Shown: piece after piece, positions 1 to 7,097 of the stretch
Numbering within the stretch: the first letter of the stretch is position 1
Layout: the number at the start of each line of letters is the position of its first letter
From: Candidatus Hydrogenedentes bacterium UBA2224
Lineage (GTDB): Bacteria; Hydrogenedentota; Hydrogenedentia; Hydrogenedentales; SLHB01
DNA length: 24,107 nt
NCBI GenBank assembly: GCA_002348185.1
Contig: DDYW01000138.1
Location: 1-24,107 of the forward strand
Direction: 5' to 3'
Notes under the pieces: generated by a model
Seen by the model: only the letters and a program-made list of their open reading frames with translations
Told to the model about the DNA's origin: nothing
Databases searched by the model: none
Position numbers and translations under genes: made by a program

Positions 1-16
1 GGCCCCTGGCGGGGGT

Positions 17-38
17 GGCCACGCGGGTCCGCGTGGCC
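17..38. repeat. Perfect palindrome, 10-bp stem
   Basis: GGCCACGCGG at 17-26 is followed two bases later by its exact reverse complement, CCGCGTGGCC, at 29-38. There is no T-run on either side, so it is not a standard intrinsic terminator. It may belong to the dispersed palindromic elements seen elsewhere in the window. Confidence 0.6.
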
Positions 39-139
39 GGGGGTGGATTCCAGCCCCACTATCTTGGGCGCGACCAAGCGGCGGTGATGGTGGGGGTGAA
101 CACCGAGGACCGGCGTCAGCTCCTCATGTGGCGCGTGGT

Positions 140-165
140 GGACGGTATGGACGGTATGGACGGGG
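140..165 (+). repeat. Short array of 9-bp GGACGGTAT units
   Basis: Two full units of GGACGGTAT and a partial third (GGACGGGG) stand head to tail. The same unit forms the larger array at 8633-8677 in the same orientation and the array at 8822-8902 in the opposite orientation. The 9-bp period equals three codons, but no gene here uses the frame. Confidence 0.8.
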
Positions 166-357
166 ACACCTGGGCCTAAGAGTCCACCCCCGTCCGCTTC
201 GCGGCCACCCCCGCCAGCGGGAAACACAAGACCGGAACGCGCAATTTTGGCACCCTCGCCCTGTGTTGGCAAGGGATGCAGGTTGTCCAAAGCCCTACCG
301 GGGGTTGGGGCGCCTGGTCCGTCAGCTCGGCCCCCTTCGCCCTTCGGCCCCCCCGTC

Positions 358-1782
358 CTATTTCTTGTCGCTCTGCTGGCAGCCCTGGCACCCGTCCCAG
401 CAGTAGGTGCAGAGCTTCGTTTTGGGCAGGCCGATGGCCTTTACCAGGTCGTCGAGCTTCTGGTATTTCAGCGTCGTCAGGGAAAGGCGCTGCCGGATCC
501 GGTCGACCATGGTGGCGTACTGGGGCGTCGATGCATCGGTGTACGCGCGCAGCTCGTCGTCGCCGTCGCCCTCGAGTTCCCGGATGGCGCGGCGGGCCGC
601 CAGGTCCATGACGGTCTTCGAACGTGAGAAATTCAGGAATTCGCAACCGTAAACCAGCGGCGGGCACGCCGGCCGCATGTGCACTTCCTGCGCCCCATAA
701 TCGTAGAATTGCTGGATCGTATCCCGGAGCTGCGTTCCCCGGACGATCGAGTCCTCACAGAACAGCAGTTTCTTCCCCTGGATAAAGTCGACGATGGGGA
801 TGAGCTTCATCCGGGCAACGAGCTCGCGCATGTCCTGGTTTTGCGGCATGAAACTGCGCGGCCAGGTGGGGGTGTACTTCACGAACGGGCGCGCATAGGG
901 GATTTTGGCCGCGTTGGCATATCCGATGGCATGGCCCGTGCCGGAATCGGGAATCCCGGCCACGAAATCGATGTCCTGATCGTCGCCGGCGGCGAGCGCC
1001 GCCCCGCAGCGATTGCGCACGACCTCGACGTTGATGCCCTCGTAACTGGACGCCGGAAACCCGTAATAGACCCACAGGAACGAGCATATCCGCAGCTCGT
1101 CGCCGGGCGGCGCCTTTTGTTCTGCACCGTCGGCGGTGATCCGGACGATCTCGCCCGGGCCGAGGAAGCGGTCCAGCGCGTACCCGAGATTGGGGAGCGC
1201 GGCGGTCTCGAACGTGACGGCGAAGGCCCCGTCTTTCCTGCCGATGGCCAGCGGCGTGCGCCCGAAACGGTCGCGCGCGGCGTACACGCCCTGCTGTGTC
1301 AGCAGCAGCAGAGTGCAGGACCCCTCAATGGCTTCCTGGGCCGCCAGAATCCCTTCTTCAAACGTGGCTTCCTGGTTGATCAGCGTCGCAAACAGCTCGG
1401 TGGGGTTGATGCCCCCGCCGCTCATCTCCGAGAAATGGGTGGTTCGCTTCTTGAACGCGCGACTGGCAAGCGCGTCCGCATTCTTGATGGCGCCCACGGT
1501 CACGATGGCATAAGGGCCGAGGTGCGACCCGATGATCAGCGGCTGCGACTCGAAATCGCTGATGACCCCGATGCCGCTGTGGCCGTGCATGTGCTGGATG
1601 TCGTCTTCGAACTTCGAGCGAAACTGGGCTGTGGAGATGTCGTGGATATGGCGGGTATACCCCTCGCCGTTCAGCACGGCCAGGCCGCCGCGCGACGTGC
1701 CCAGGTGCGAATGGTAATCGGTTCCGTAAAACAGGTCGCTTACGCAATCGTCTTTCGACACGACGCCAAACAGTCCACCCAC
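358..1782 (-). CDS. PurF-like protein (amidophosphoribosyltransferase paralogue) lacking the catalytic cysteine
   Basis: This 474-aa protein has the PurF layout: an Ntn-type glutaminase domain (about 1-230) and a type I phosphoribosyltransferase domain (about 240-450). The PRPP loop is intact (EDSIVRGTQL, 343-352), as is the RSFMPQ segment (309-314). Cys233, Cys380, Cys458 and Cys461 lie where B. subtilis PurF holds its Fe-S cluster, and the tail reads CTYCWDGCQGC. The glutaminase site is lost: PurF starts its mature chain with Cys, but here the start is Met-Gly-Gly, and the usual glutamine-binding Arg, Asn and Asp positions are also changed. The start is GTG at 1780-1782 with AAGGAG upstream; an in-frame TGA 15 bases upstream excludes a longer N-terminus carrying the Cys. 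I recall Bacteroidota proteins with the same MGG start, so this is probably a distinct subfamily. Phosphoribosylamine synthesis from free ammonia, or another PRPP reaction, is inference. No pur genes adjoin. Confidence 0.85.
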   Translation of the reverse strand: MGGLFGVVSKDDCVSDLFYGTDYHSHLGTSRGGLAVLNGEGYTRHIHDISTAQFRSKFEDDIQHMHGHSGIGVISDFESQPLIIGSHLGPYAIVTVGAIKNADALASRAFKKRTTHFSEMSGGGINPTELFATLINQEATFEEGILAAQEAIEGSCTLLLLTQQGVYAARDRFGRTPLAIGRKDGAFAVTFETAALPNLGYALDRFLGPGEIVRITADGAEQKAPPGDELRICSFLWVYYGFPASSYEGINVEVVRNRCGAALAAGDDQDIDFVAGIPDSGTGHAIGYANAAKIPYARPFVKYTPTWPRSFMPQNQDMRELVARMKLIPIVDFIQGKKLLFCEDSIVRGTQLRDTIQQFYDYGAQEVHMRPACPPLVYGCEFLNFSRSKTVMDLAARRAIRELEGDGDDELRAYTDASTPQYATMVDRIRQRLSLTTLKYQKLDDLVKAIGLPKTKLCTYCWDGCQGCQQSDKK

Positions 1783-1849
1783 GGTGATTCTCCTTCAATA
1801 ACGGTCAGGCAATAAGAGCGAGGCTGGAGGACCCGTCCCTCCGCCGTGG

Positions 1850-1879
1850 AATGTACCGCATTGCATGGGCGCCGGGCAA
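1850..1879 (-). promoter_or_regulatory. Weak candidate promoter for the purF-like gene
   Basis: On the minus strand, TTGCCC (1874-1879) and TACATT (1850-1855) are separated by 18 bases, each matching four of six consensus bases. The start site would fall near 1843, leaving a leader of about 60 bases. The gene may instead be read through from the aldo/keto reductase gene 146 bases upstream. Confidence 0.3.
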
Positions 1880-1928
1880 GCTGGCCCGCGGCCCCCTCAG
1901 CCGGGTGCGCGGGCGGAACCGGCGCGGC

Positions 1929-2903
1929 TCAGATCTGCGGGATGGCCTCGGGCTGCGGATACAGCGTCTCGATTCGGTTCAGGACGTCGCCGGTGAGCTG
2001 GAGGTCGAGCGCCTTGAGGTTCTGCTGCAACTGCTCGACCCGCGACGCCCCCAGGATCACGCTGCTGATGTTGGGATTCCGGAGACACCACGCGATAGCC
2101 AGCTCGGCGGCGCTGACGCCGAAATCCTTCGCGATGGCGGCCAGTTCCTGCCCCTTCTGCTTGTATTCCTCCGTCCAGTACATGGCCTTGATCACGAGGT
2201 TCTGCCGGTCGTCGGAGGCGCGGCTGCCCGGGGGGGCGTCCTGGCCCGGTTTGTACTTGCCGGTGAGCATACCGTGGGCGAGCGGCGAGAAAATCACGTT
2301 GCCGATGCCTTCCTCGGCCGTCGTGGGAAACAGCAGCGATTCGGGATACCGGTAGAGCAGGTTGTAGCGGGGCTGGCTCACCGCGATGGGCCGCGCGCCA
2401 AGCCGGGCCGCCAGCTCATTGGCCCGCACCATCAACGGCGCCGGCCATTCGCTCACCCCCCAGTAAATCACCTTGCCCGCCCGAATCAGGTCTTCCATCG
2501 CCAGGAGGGTCTCCTCGAGCGGCGTGTCGGCGTCGGGACGGTGGCACATATAGCAGTCGACATAGTCCATGCCCAGACGTTTGAGGCTTTTGTCGCAGGA
2601 TTCCTTGATGTGTTTCGCCGAGAGGCCCCGGTCGTTCGGCGCGTCACTCATGGGCGCCCACACCTTGGTCAGGATAAACAGGTCGGAACGTTTCACACCG
2701 GCCACGAGCTCGCCCAGGGCCTTTTCGGCCTCGCCCCGGTTGTACGCATCGGCCGTGTCAAAATAGTTGATTCCGGCGTCCAGGGCGGTCTTCACCAACG
2801 TCTTCGACGTCTCGGCGTCCGAGGTGAACCCCACCGTCAGGTAGGTGCCCAGGCTCACCGAACTGACCTTCGCGCCCCACTTCCCGAGTTTGCGGTATTC
2901 CAT
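1929..2903 (-). CDS. Aldo/keto reductase, Kv-beta (AKR6)-like
   Basis: This 324-aa protein is a full-length NADPH-dependent aldo/keto reductase of TIM-barrel fold, expected in the cytoplasm. The catalytic tetrad is Asp49 and Tyr54 (FDTADAY), Lys80 (ILTK) and His121 (CHRPD). The beginning (YRKLGKWGAKVSSVSLGT), the GLSAKHI and SRWP/SEWP-type segments and the AIAWCLRN...SSVILGAS tail match the group containing potassium-channel beta subunits and bacterial YghZ-like enzymes. The substrate cannot be read from the sequence; aldehydes or methylglyoxal are typical for the group. The ATG at 2901-2903 has a GGAAGG site just upstream. It has its own promoter candidate and stands alone, with the purF-like gene 146 bases downstream on the same strand. 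No lesions are visible. Confidence 0.93.
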   Translation of the reverse strand: MEYRKLGKWGAKVSSVSLGTYLTVGFTSDAETSKTLVKTALDAGINYFDTADAYNRGEAEKALGELVAGVKRSDLFILTKVWAPMSDAPNDRGLSAKHIKESCDKSLKRLGMDYVDCYMCHRPDADTPLEETLLAMEDLIRAGKVIYWGVSEWPAPLMVRANELAARLGARPIAVSQPRYNLLYRYPESLLFPTTAEEGIGNVIFSPLAHGMLTGKYKPGQDAPPGSRASDDRQNLVIKAMYWTEEYKQKGQELAAIAKDFGVSAAELAIAWCLRNPNISSVILGASRVEQLQQNLKALDLQLTGDVLNRIETLYPQPEAIPQI

Positions 2904-2948
2904 CGTCCTTCCCTTCCTGCGGCCCGTCGCGCGTGTGTCTGTACACGA

Positions 2949-2977
2949 ATCCTAACACTCGGCCTCCGCATCCTCAA
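2949..2977 (-). promoter_or_regulatory. Candidate sigma70-type promoter for the aldo/keto reductase
   Basis: On the minus strand TTGAGG (2972-2977) and TAGGAT (2949-2954) are 17 bases apart, and TG stands one base before the -10 (extended -10). The start site would be near 2942, about 40 bases before the ATG. Confidence 0.5.
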
Positions 2978-2999
2978 GGCGGCCGCCCATCCGGAAAGA

Positions 3000-3034
3000 C
3001 AAGCACGGGACCGGCCCCGATCGAGCCGGTCCCG
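3000..3034 (-). terminator. Candidate terminator after the 446-aa gene
   Basis: CGGGACCGGC (3006-3015) and GCCGGTCCCG (3025-3034) form a perfect 10-bp stem with a 9-base loop. Read on the minus strand it lies 55 bases after the stop codon at 3089 and is followed by a T-rich but interrupted tail. It separates the 446-aa gene from the aldo/keto reductase promoter. Confidence 0.5.
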
Positions 3035-3088
3035 CGCGGTGCGAAGCGCGCCCCGGCCTGTCCGGCGCCAGGACGCGCAAACCCGGAC

Positions 3089-4429
3089 CTACACGGTGAA
3101 GTTGAGGAGGGCGTCGGCGGCGGTCCCGCGTGAGCCGTCATTGCGCAGAAACGAGGCGATCTGGGCGATGCGGTTGCCGCCCGCCGCGACCTGGCTGACG
3201 TTGCGGTACCCCAGCGAGATCTCCTGGATGCCCGCGTCGGCCAGGCCGAGCAGTTCGCCCGCCTCGGTCTGGCCATCGCCGTCATCCCGCCACAGCAGGA
3301 GGTCATCAAAGCCCCTATCCAGCCGGTTGATGCGGCCGTCGCGGTTGGTGTCCAGGCGGCGCAATTCCTCGAACCCGTTCGCTGCGCCGTTCTGGTCGCC
3401 GAACAACTCGGTGCCGTTATCGATCCGGCCGTTCGCGTTGCGGTCAATCGCCAGAAACGCGTCGCCGCCCGTTACGAACCCCGTGGTCACTGTTTTGCCC
3501 GTTCCGGTGATGTCGAACCGTGCGCCCTGCGTGTAGCCCGTCAGTTCGATGCCATCGCCGTCCAGGTCGAGCACGATCGGGTCCGACTGCTGCACGGCCG
3601 CCTGCTGAACCTGGACAAGCTCCTCGTATTCAAACTGAAATTCCAGCTGGATCGACAGGCTGCCGGTCTGCATCGCGGTGGAGAGCGCTTCCCCGGGCTG
3701 CGCCGCGGTATTGCCTTCCCCGAAAAGCCCCAGGGCGCGCAGTTCCTCAATAAACGCGTCAATCCGTTCCTGCACGTCCCCGCCACCCTGCACGAGGTCG
3801 TGCAGAAGGGAAAAGAGCTCGCTGGCGATTTCGTCAAGCTGGGCCAACGCGTCCTGCGCGAACCCCAGAAACCGGTCGAACGACGCGGGGTCGCCATCCT
3901 GAAGGCCTTCCGCGGCCCCGGCGAATCCGTTCAGGGCGGCCCCGGAAAGCTTAATCGACACCGAAAATCGGGCGGCCATCGCCCGGCTGGCCCGCACAAA
4001 CGATTCGTTCCGCGTCCCGTCAAGCCCCGCGGCCACGTCCGCGGTTCGCCGCTGGAAGACCGCCAGCTCCTCGATGCGCGCTTCGGCCACGAAACTGAAT
4101 TCGAGCTGTTCCAGGCCCGCCGCCGCCTGCGTGCCGCCGCTGCGTTCCTGTACGGCGGCGATGCGTTCCCATACCCGCTGGAATTCCGCCGCGAGGCTCA
4201 TCCGCTGCACCCGGGCGCCGTAGGTGACGGCGTTAAATGTGTCCGCGACACCGGTTTCGGGGCCCGTCACGGCGTCCGTGCCGGGGTCATGGGCCGCCGC
4301 GGTCAAGCGGTTGGGCAGCGCGACGCTTTCGCCCGGTTCCTGGCCGGAAACACGAAGTTTCGGCAGCGCGGGAGCGGTGAGGGGCAGGTTGAGCTGCGGA
4401 AAGACATTCGGGGAGATAGCGGTACCCAC
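3089..4429 (-). CDS. Hypothetical protein with RTX/EF-hand-like calcium-binding C-terminus
   Basis: The function of this 446-aa protein is unknown. Residues 1-70 are Pro/Ala-rich with no signal peptide. Residues 75-280 are mostly helical and hydrophilic. Residues 283-446 form a domain I recognise from the ends of RTX-type and other large secreted calcium-binding proteins: DPIVLDLDGDGIELT, then FDITGTGK, then GGDAFLAIDRNANGRIDNGTELFGD, then NGFEELRRLDTNRDGRI and LLLWRDDGDGQTEAGE. Three loops (about 329-341, 360-372, 382-392) have EF-hand spacing of Asp/Asn/Gly. GTG at 4427-4429 is the start, with GGAGG seven bases upstream; a 7-bp hairpin (4448-4465) sits just ahead of that site in the leader. 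Calcium binding is likely. Export without a classical signal (type I or flagellar-type) would be a guess, as no secretion genes are nearby. Confidence 0.8.
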   Translation of the reverse strand: MGTAISPNVFPQLNLPLTAPALPKLRVSGQEPGESVALPNRLTAAAHDPGTDAVTGPETGVADTFNAVTYGARVQRMSLAAEFQRVWERIAAVQERSGGTQAAAGLEQLEFSFVAEARIEELAVFQRRTADVAAGLDGTRNESFVRASRAMAARFSVSIKLSGAALNGFAGAAEGLQDGDPASFDRFLGFAQDALAQLDEIASELFSLLHDLVQGGGDVQERIDAFIEELRALGLFGEGNTAAQPGEALSTAMQTGSLSIQLEFQFEYEELVQVQQAAVQQSDPIVLDLDGDGIELTGYTQGARFDITGTGKTVTTGFVTGGDAFLAIDRNANGRIDNGTELFGDQNGAANGFEELRRLDTNRDGRINRLDRGFDDLLLWRDDGDGQTEAGELLGLADAGIQEISLGYRNVSQVAAGGNRIAQIASFLRNDGSRGTAADALLNFTV

Positions 4430-4603
4430 GACAGTTCCTCCCGGCCCGTTCCGCGCGGGCGGAACCGGCCTCCCATAGTTGTTGCCATCCCTGTGTATCG
4501 GCGGATCCCCCGTCCGGCTTTAGACAACGGGGCGGGCGGGATAACCTGACGCCGGCCCACGCAGGAATAGGGGCTGCTACTGACTTCGGGCTACAGATGT
4601 CGC

Positions 4604-4686
4604 GGGCTTTCAGCCCTTCCTCTTTTGGGGGTATCCGCTTTCCTGGCCCTTCAGGCCAGGCTGGTATGTTTTCGCGCCGTTGGCGC
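4604..4686. repeat. Three-palindrome cassette (REP-like)
   Basis: Three hairpins follow one another: GGGCT-TTC-AGCCC (4604-4616), CCTGGCC-CTTCA-GGCCAGG (4642-4660) and GCGCC-GTT-GGCGC (4674-4686). Between the second and third is CTGGTATGTTTT. From memory, similar strings with a CTGGTATG linker between GC-rich hairpins recur between genes in genomes of the PVC and related phyla. That would make this a dispersed palindromic element. Whether it acts as an RNA, a terminator or a transposase target is not known to me. Confidence 0.6.
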
Positions 4687-4815
4687 TCAGGATCCGCGCG
4701 TGACGCAGACACGGCCCCCTTCGCACCCTCACACCGCCCTGCACGTAAGGGGCTCCGGCCGTGTATGCGGGCGTTTATGCCTACCGGCAAGTGGAGCGGC
4801 ATTCACGGCTTACGC

Positions 4816-4821
4816 TATACT
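4816..4821 (+). promoter_or_regulatory. Candidate -10 box immediately before lptF
   Basis: TATACT ends six bases before the ATG at 4828. A start site at the usual distance would fall on or next to the A of that ATG, giving a leaderless message. There is no convincing ribosome binding site between the box and the ATG, which fits. No good -35 box is seen at 16-18 bases. Confidence 0.4.
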
Positions 4822-4827
4822 CGGTCC

Positions 4828-5976
4828 ATGCGTATGCTGACACAACACCGCCCGTTCGGGATTCTCCACCGCTATGTTTTGCGTGAAATCGCGGTGCCGT
4901 CCGTGTTGGCGTTCGCGCTCATCAGCTTTCTGGCGGTCGGGAACGAGCTGCGGGAACGCATCGAATTGCTGCCCATCGAGCACATCTCGCTGTTCGACAT
5001 CCTCCGGCTGACGGCCTTTTTCCTGCCGAGCGTGGTGACCTTCATCATCCCCATCACCTACATGATGGGGGTCTTGCTGGCCTTCGGGCGTTTGAATCAG
5101 GAAAACGAGATCATCGCCATGAAGGCGGCCGGCATTCCCCTCAAACGCGTGGTGATCCCCGTGATACTCGGCGGTGCGCTGCTCAGCGTCGCGTCGTTTG
5201 TCATCCAGGACCGCATTCAGCCCTTTACGTTCAAGAGCGCCATGCTGATGATCACGCGCGAACTGCCCAGCCGCCTCACGCTCGACGTCCTGCCGGCGGG
5301 CGTGATGCACGAGATCCAGAGCGACCAGGGCGTCTGGCGCATCTACATCGAAAAAAAGGACGCCGAGACGGGCACCCTCCACAATATCGAGCTGCTCATG
5401 CCGCGCAAGGAAGGCGAAGCGTGGACCTTTTTCGCGCGGGAAGCCCAGATCGCCACAACCGGACCCCAGACCGAGGTCATCCTGCGCGACGGCTATTCCA
5501 TCTACCCCCAGGAAGACGGGGAACAGATGCTCGTCAGCGTGTTTCCGGAATTCCGCGTGCCCTGGCCGCAAAACCCGCCCGAGAAGATCCCGCAAGAGCG
5601 CCGTACCCTGAACCTGGCCGGGTGTTTTGCCGCCGAACGCGAACTCAACGCCCTCTATGAGGTCCGCCGTACCGACAAGCTCAAGGGCGACCTCCGCGAG
5701 ATGCGCCACGAAATCAGCGAACGGTTTTCGCTGCCAATGCTCAGCTTCGTGGTGAGTTTTCTGGCGGCGCCCCTGGCCGTGCGGTCGCGCCACGGCGGCC
5801 GGTCGTACAGTTTCGCCATCGGCTTCCTGATCCTGCTGATTTATTTTCCGTTGACCATCCTGCTCGAGCCGCAGTCCCTGCGCGGCCTCGACACCGTGAT
5901 TCTGCGCGGCATGACGCCCAACCTGGTTTTGCTGGCCGCGGGCTGTGTCGCGTTGTGGCGGGTGGACCGGATATGA
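4828..5976 (+). CDS. lptF: LptF-like LPS export permease subunit
   Basis: This 382-aa inner-membrane protein belongs to the LptF/LptG (YjgP/YjgQ) family, which with ATPase LptB extracts lipopolysaccharide from the inner membrane and passes it to the LptC/A/D bridge. The family plan is visible. Three membrane segments lie near 20-38, 57-86 and 102-125. A periplasmic beta-rich domain of about 160 residues follows, and three more membrane segments make up the last 90 residues. The cytoplasmic motif QENEIIAMKAAGIPLKRV is typical. The first Met of the family-like region is at 4828; another in-frame ATG is at 4834. No Shine-Dalgarno site precedes either. The end overlaps lptG by ATGA. Assignment as LptF rather than LptG rests on being first in the pair and is tentative. 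Confidence 0.88.
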   Translation: MRMLTQHRPFGILHRYVLREIAVPSVLAFALISFLAVGNELRERIELLPIEHISLFDILRLTAFFLPSVVTFIIPITYMMGVLLAFGRLNQENEIIAMKAAGIPLKRVVIPVILGGALLSVASFVIQDRIQPFTFKSAMLMITRELPSRLTLDVLPAGVMHEIQSDQGVWRIYIEKKDAETGTLHNIELLMPRKEGEAWTFFAREAQIATTGPQTEVILRDGYSIYPQEDGEQMLVSVFPEFRVPWPQNPPEKIPQERRTLNLAGCFAAERELNALYEVRRTDKLKGDLREMRHEISERFSLPMLSFVVSFLAAPLAVRSRHGGRSYSFAIGFLILLIYFPLTILLEPQSLRGLDTVILRGMTPNLVLLAAGCVALWRVDRI

Positions 5977-7061
5977 GGCTGACCACCATCGACACGTACC
6001 TGGGACGGCGGCTGGCATCCGCCTTGTTCCGCACCCTGGTGGCGCTCGTCGCGATCTTCATTTTGCTTGACCTGCTCACGCACCGCCGCGGCCAGATTCT
6101 GCGGATGGACATCTCGTGGGGGGTGGTCGGGCAGTATTACCTCGCCTACGTGCCCTGGGTGGTGTTTCAGGTCGCGCCGCTGTCGATGCTCGTGGCGGTG
6201 CTGATGGTCATGGGCGAAGCCGCCCAGACCAACGAGGTGACGGCCGCACTCGCGGGCGGCATCAGCCTGCGCCGGTTCAGCCGCGTGCTGCTGGTGGCCG
6301 GCCTGCTCTTCTCGATCGCTCTGTTTGCCGCGGAAGAGACCGTGGGCGCTTATGCCGCGCAGCACGCCGAGCGCATCGAGCGCAACCATTTCTCGCGCAA
6401 TCCCGACAGCGAACGTGACGGCCTCACCTGGGCCCGCCTCTCCGACGGCTGGACCTGCCACGTGCTGAAATTCAACCGCGTTGCGTTGACCGGCGAAGGC
6501 GTCCTGCTCCATACCGTCCGCGACCAGGCCATGCAGCACATCGATGCCCGCCGCATCTACTGGGACGAAACCCGCGGCCAGTGGATTCTCGAAGACGGGC
6601 ATTGGCTGGTGTTCTCGCCCGGCGGCGGGTCGCTCGCCTCGCAACAGCGCATCACCCAGATGCCCGCCCCGTTCAGCGAACGCCCCGAACTCCTCTTCGC
6701 CATGGACAAACCGCCCGAAACCCAGACCGCCCGCGGGCTCGCCGCGGTCGTGCGCCATGCCGCGCGCATCGGCGTGCCTGCCCAACGGCTTCGGGTCGAT
6801 TTCCACACCAAGTTCAGCCAGCCCGCGATTGCTTTCGTCATGGTCTGGCTGGCCATCCCCTTCGCGATCCGCGTGCGCCGCGGGGGCGTCGCCATCGGGT
6901 TCGGCGCGAGTGTCGCCATCGCCCTGGTCTACCTGACCCTGTTCGGGATCGGCGTGACCCTGGGCGACGGCGGCCGGCTGGCGCCGGTCCTCGCGGCCTG
7001 GCTCGCCAACCTGGTCTTTCTCGCGGCCGGCATCACCCTGTTTCTCAGGACGCCCACCTGA
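5973..7061 (+). CDS. lptG: LptG-like LPS export permease subunit
   Basis: This 362-aa protein is the second LptF/LptG-family permease subunit and pairs with the upstream gene to form the LptB2FG channel. It starts RLTTIDTYLGRRLASALFRT, as family members do, then has membrane segments near 17-37, 55-82 and 100-118. The periplasmic jelly-roll region runs from about 125 to 275, and three further membrane segments follow, including PAIAFVMVWLAIPFAIRVRRGG. The cytoplasmic motif QTNEVTAALAGGISLRRF matches the LptF/G coupling helix. The ATG at 5973-5975 overlaps the lptF stop (ATGA), so the two are translationally coupled in one operon. The gene ends 36 bases before the convergent oxidoreductase gene. 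Confidence 0.88.
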   Translation: MRLTTIDTYLGRRLASALFRTLVALVAIFILLDLLTHRRGQILRMDISWGVVGQYYLAYVPWVVFQVAPLSMLVAVLMVMGEAAQTNEVTAALAGGISLRRFSRVLLVAGLLFSIALFAAEETVGAYAAQHAERIERNHFSRNPDSERDGLTWARLSDGWTCHVLKFNRVALTGEGVLLHTVRDQAMQHIDARRIYWDETRGQWILEDGHWLVFSPGGGSLASQQRITQMPAPFSERPELLFAMDKPPETQTARGLAAVVRHAARIGVPAQRLRVDFHTKFSQPAIAFVMVWLAIPFAIRVRRGGVAIGFGASVAIALVYLTLFGIGVTLGDGGRLAPVLAAWLANLVFLAAGITLFLRTPT

Positions 7062-7097
7062 GTGCAACAGCCTCCCGGTCCGGCCGAATCCGGCGCG

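Larger units (their letters stand above)
1..357. other. Gene-free region downstream of the purF-like gene
   Basis: I see no convincing gene here. The short open frames overlap each other on both strands and lack ribosome binding sites or recognisable products. The region holds a perfect 10-bp palindrome at 17-38, a smaller CTTGG/CCAAG hairpin at 63-78, and a short 9-bp repeat at 140-165. The word TGGATTCCA at 44-52 occurs again at 8597-8605, ahead of the larger array of the same repeat, so the two places probably carry related repeat elements. The T-poor sequence after the purF-like stop codon shows no clear intrinsic terminator. Confidence 0.6.
4430..4827. other. Divergent intergenic region with palindrome cassette
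   Basis: The region lies between the minus-strand 446-aa gene and plus-strand lptF. It holds the leader hairpin of the former (GTTCCGC/GCGGAAC, 4448-4465), the three-palindrome cassette at 4604-4686, and the TATACT box next to lptF. The lptF frame stays open back to 4597, but the added residues show no homology or membrane character, so I do not treat them as coding. Confidence 0.6.

Noticed and set aside
679..1815. Open frame of 378 aa on the plus strand opposite the purF-like gene
   Set aside because: It is antisense to a protein with intact PRPP and Fe-S motifs, and its composition is that of a shadow frame.
4597..4827. N-terminal extension of LptF
   Set aside because: It would translate the palindrome cassette and promoter and has no similarity to LptF N-termini.
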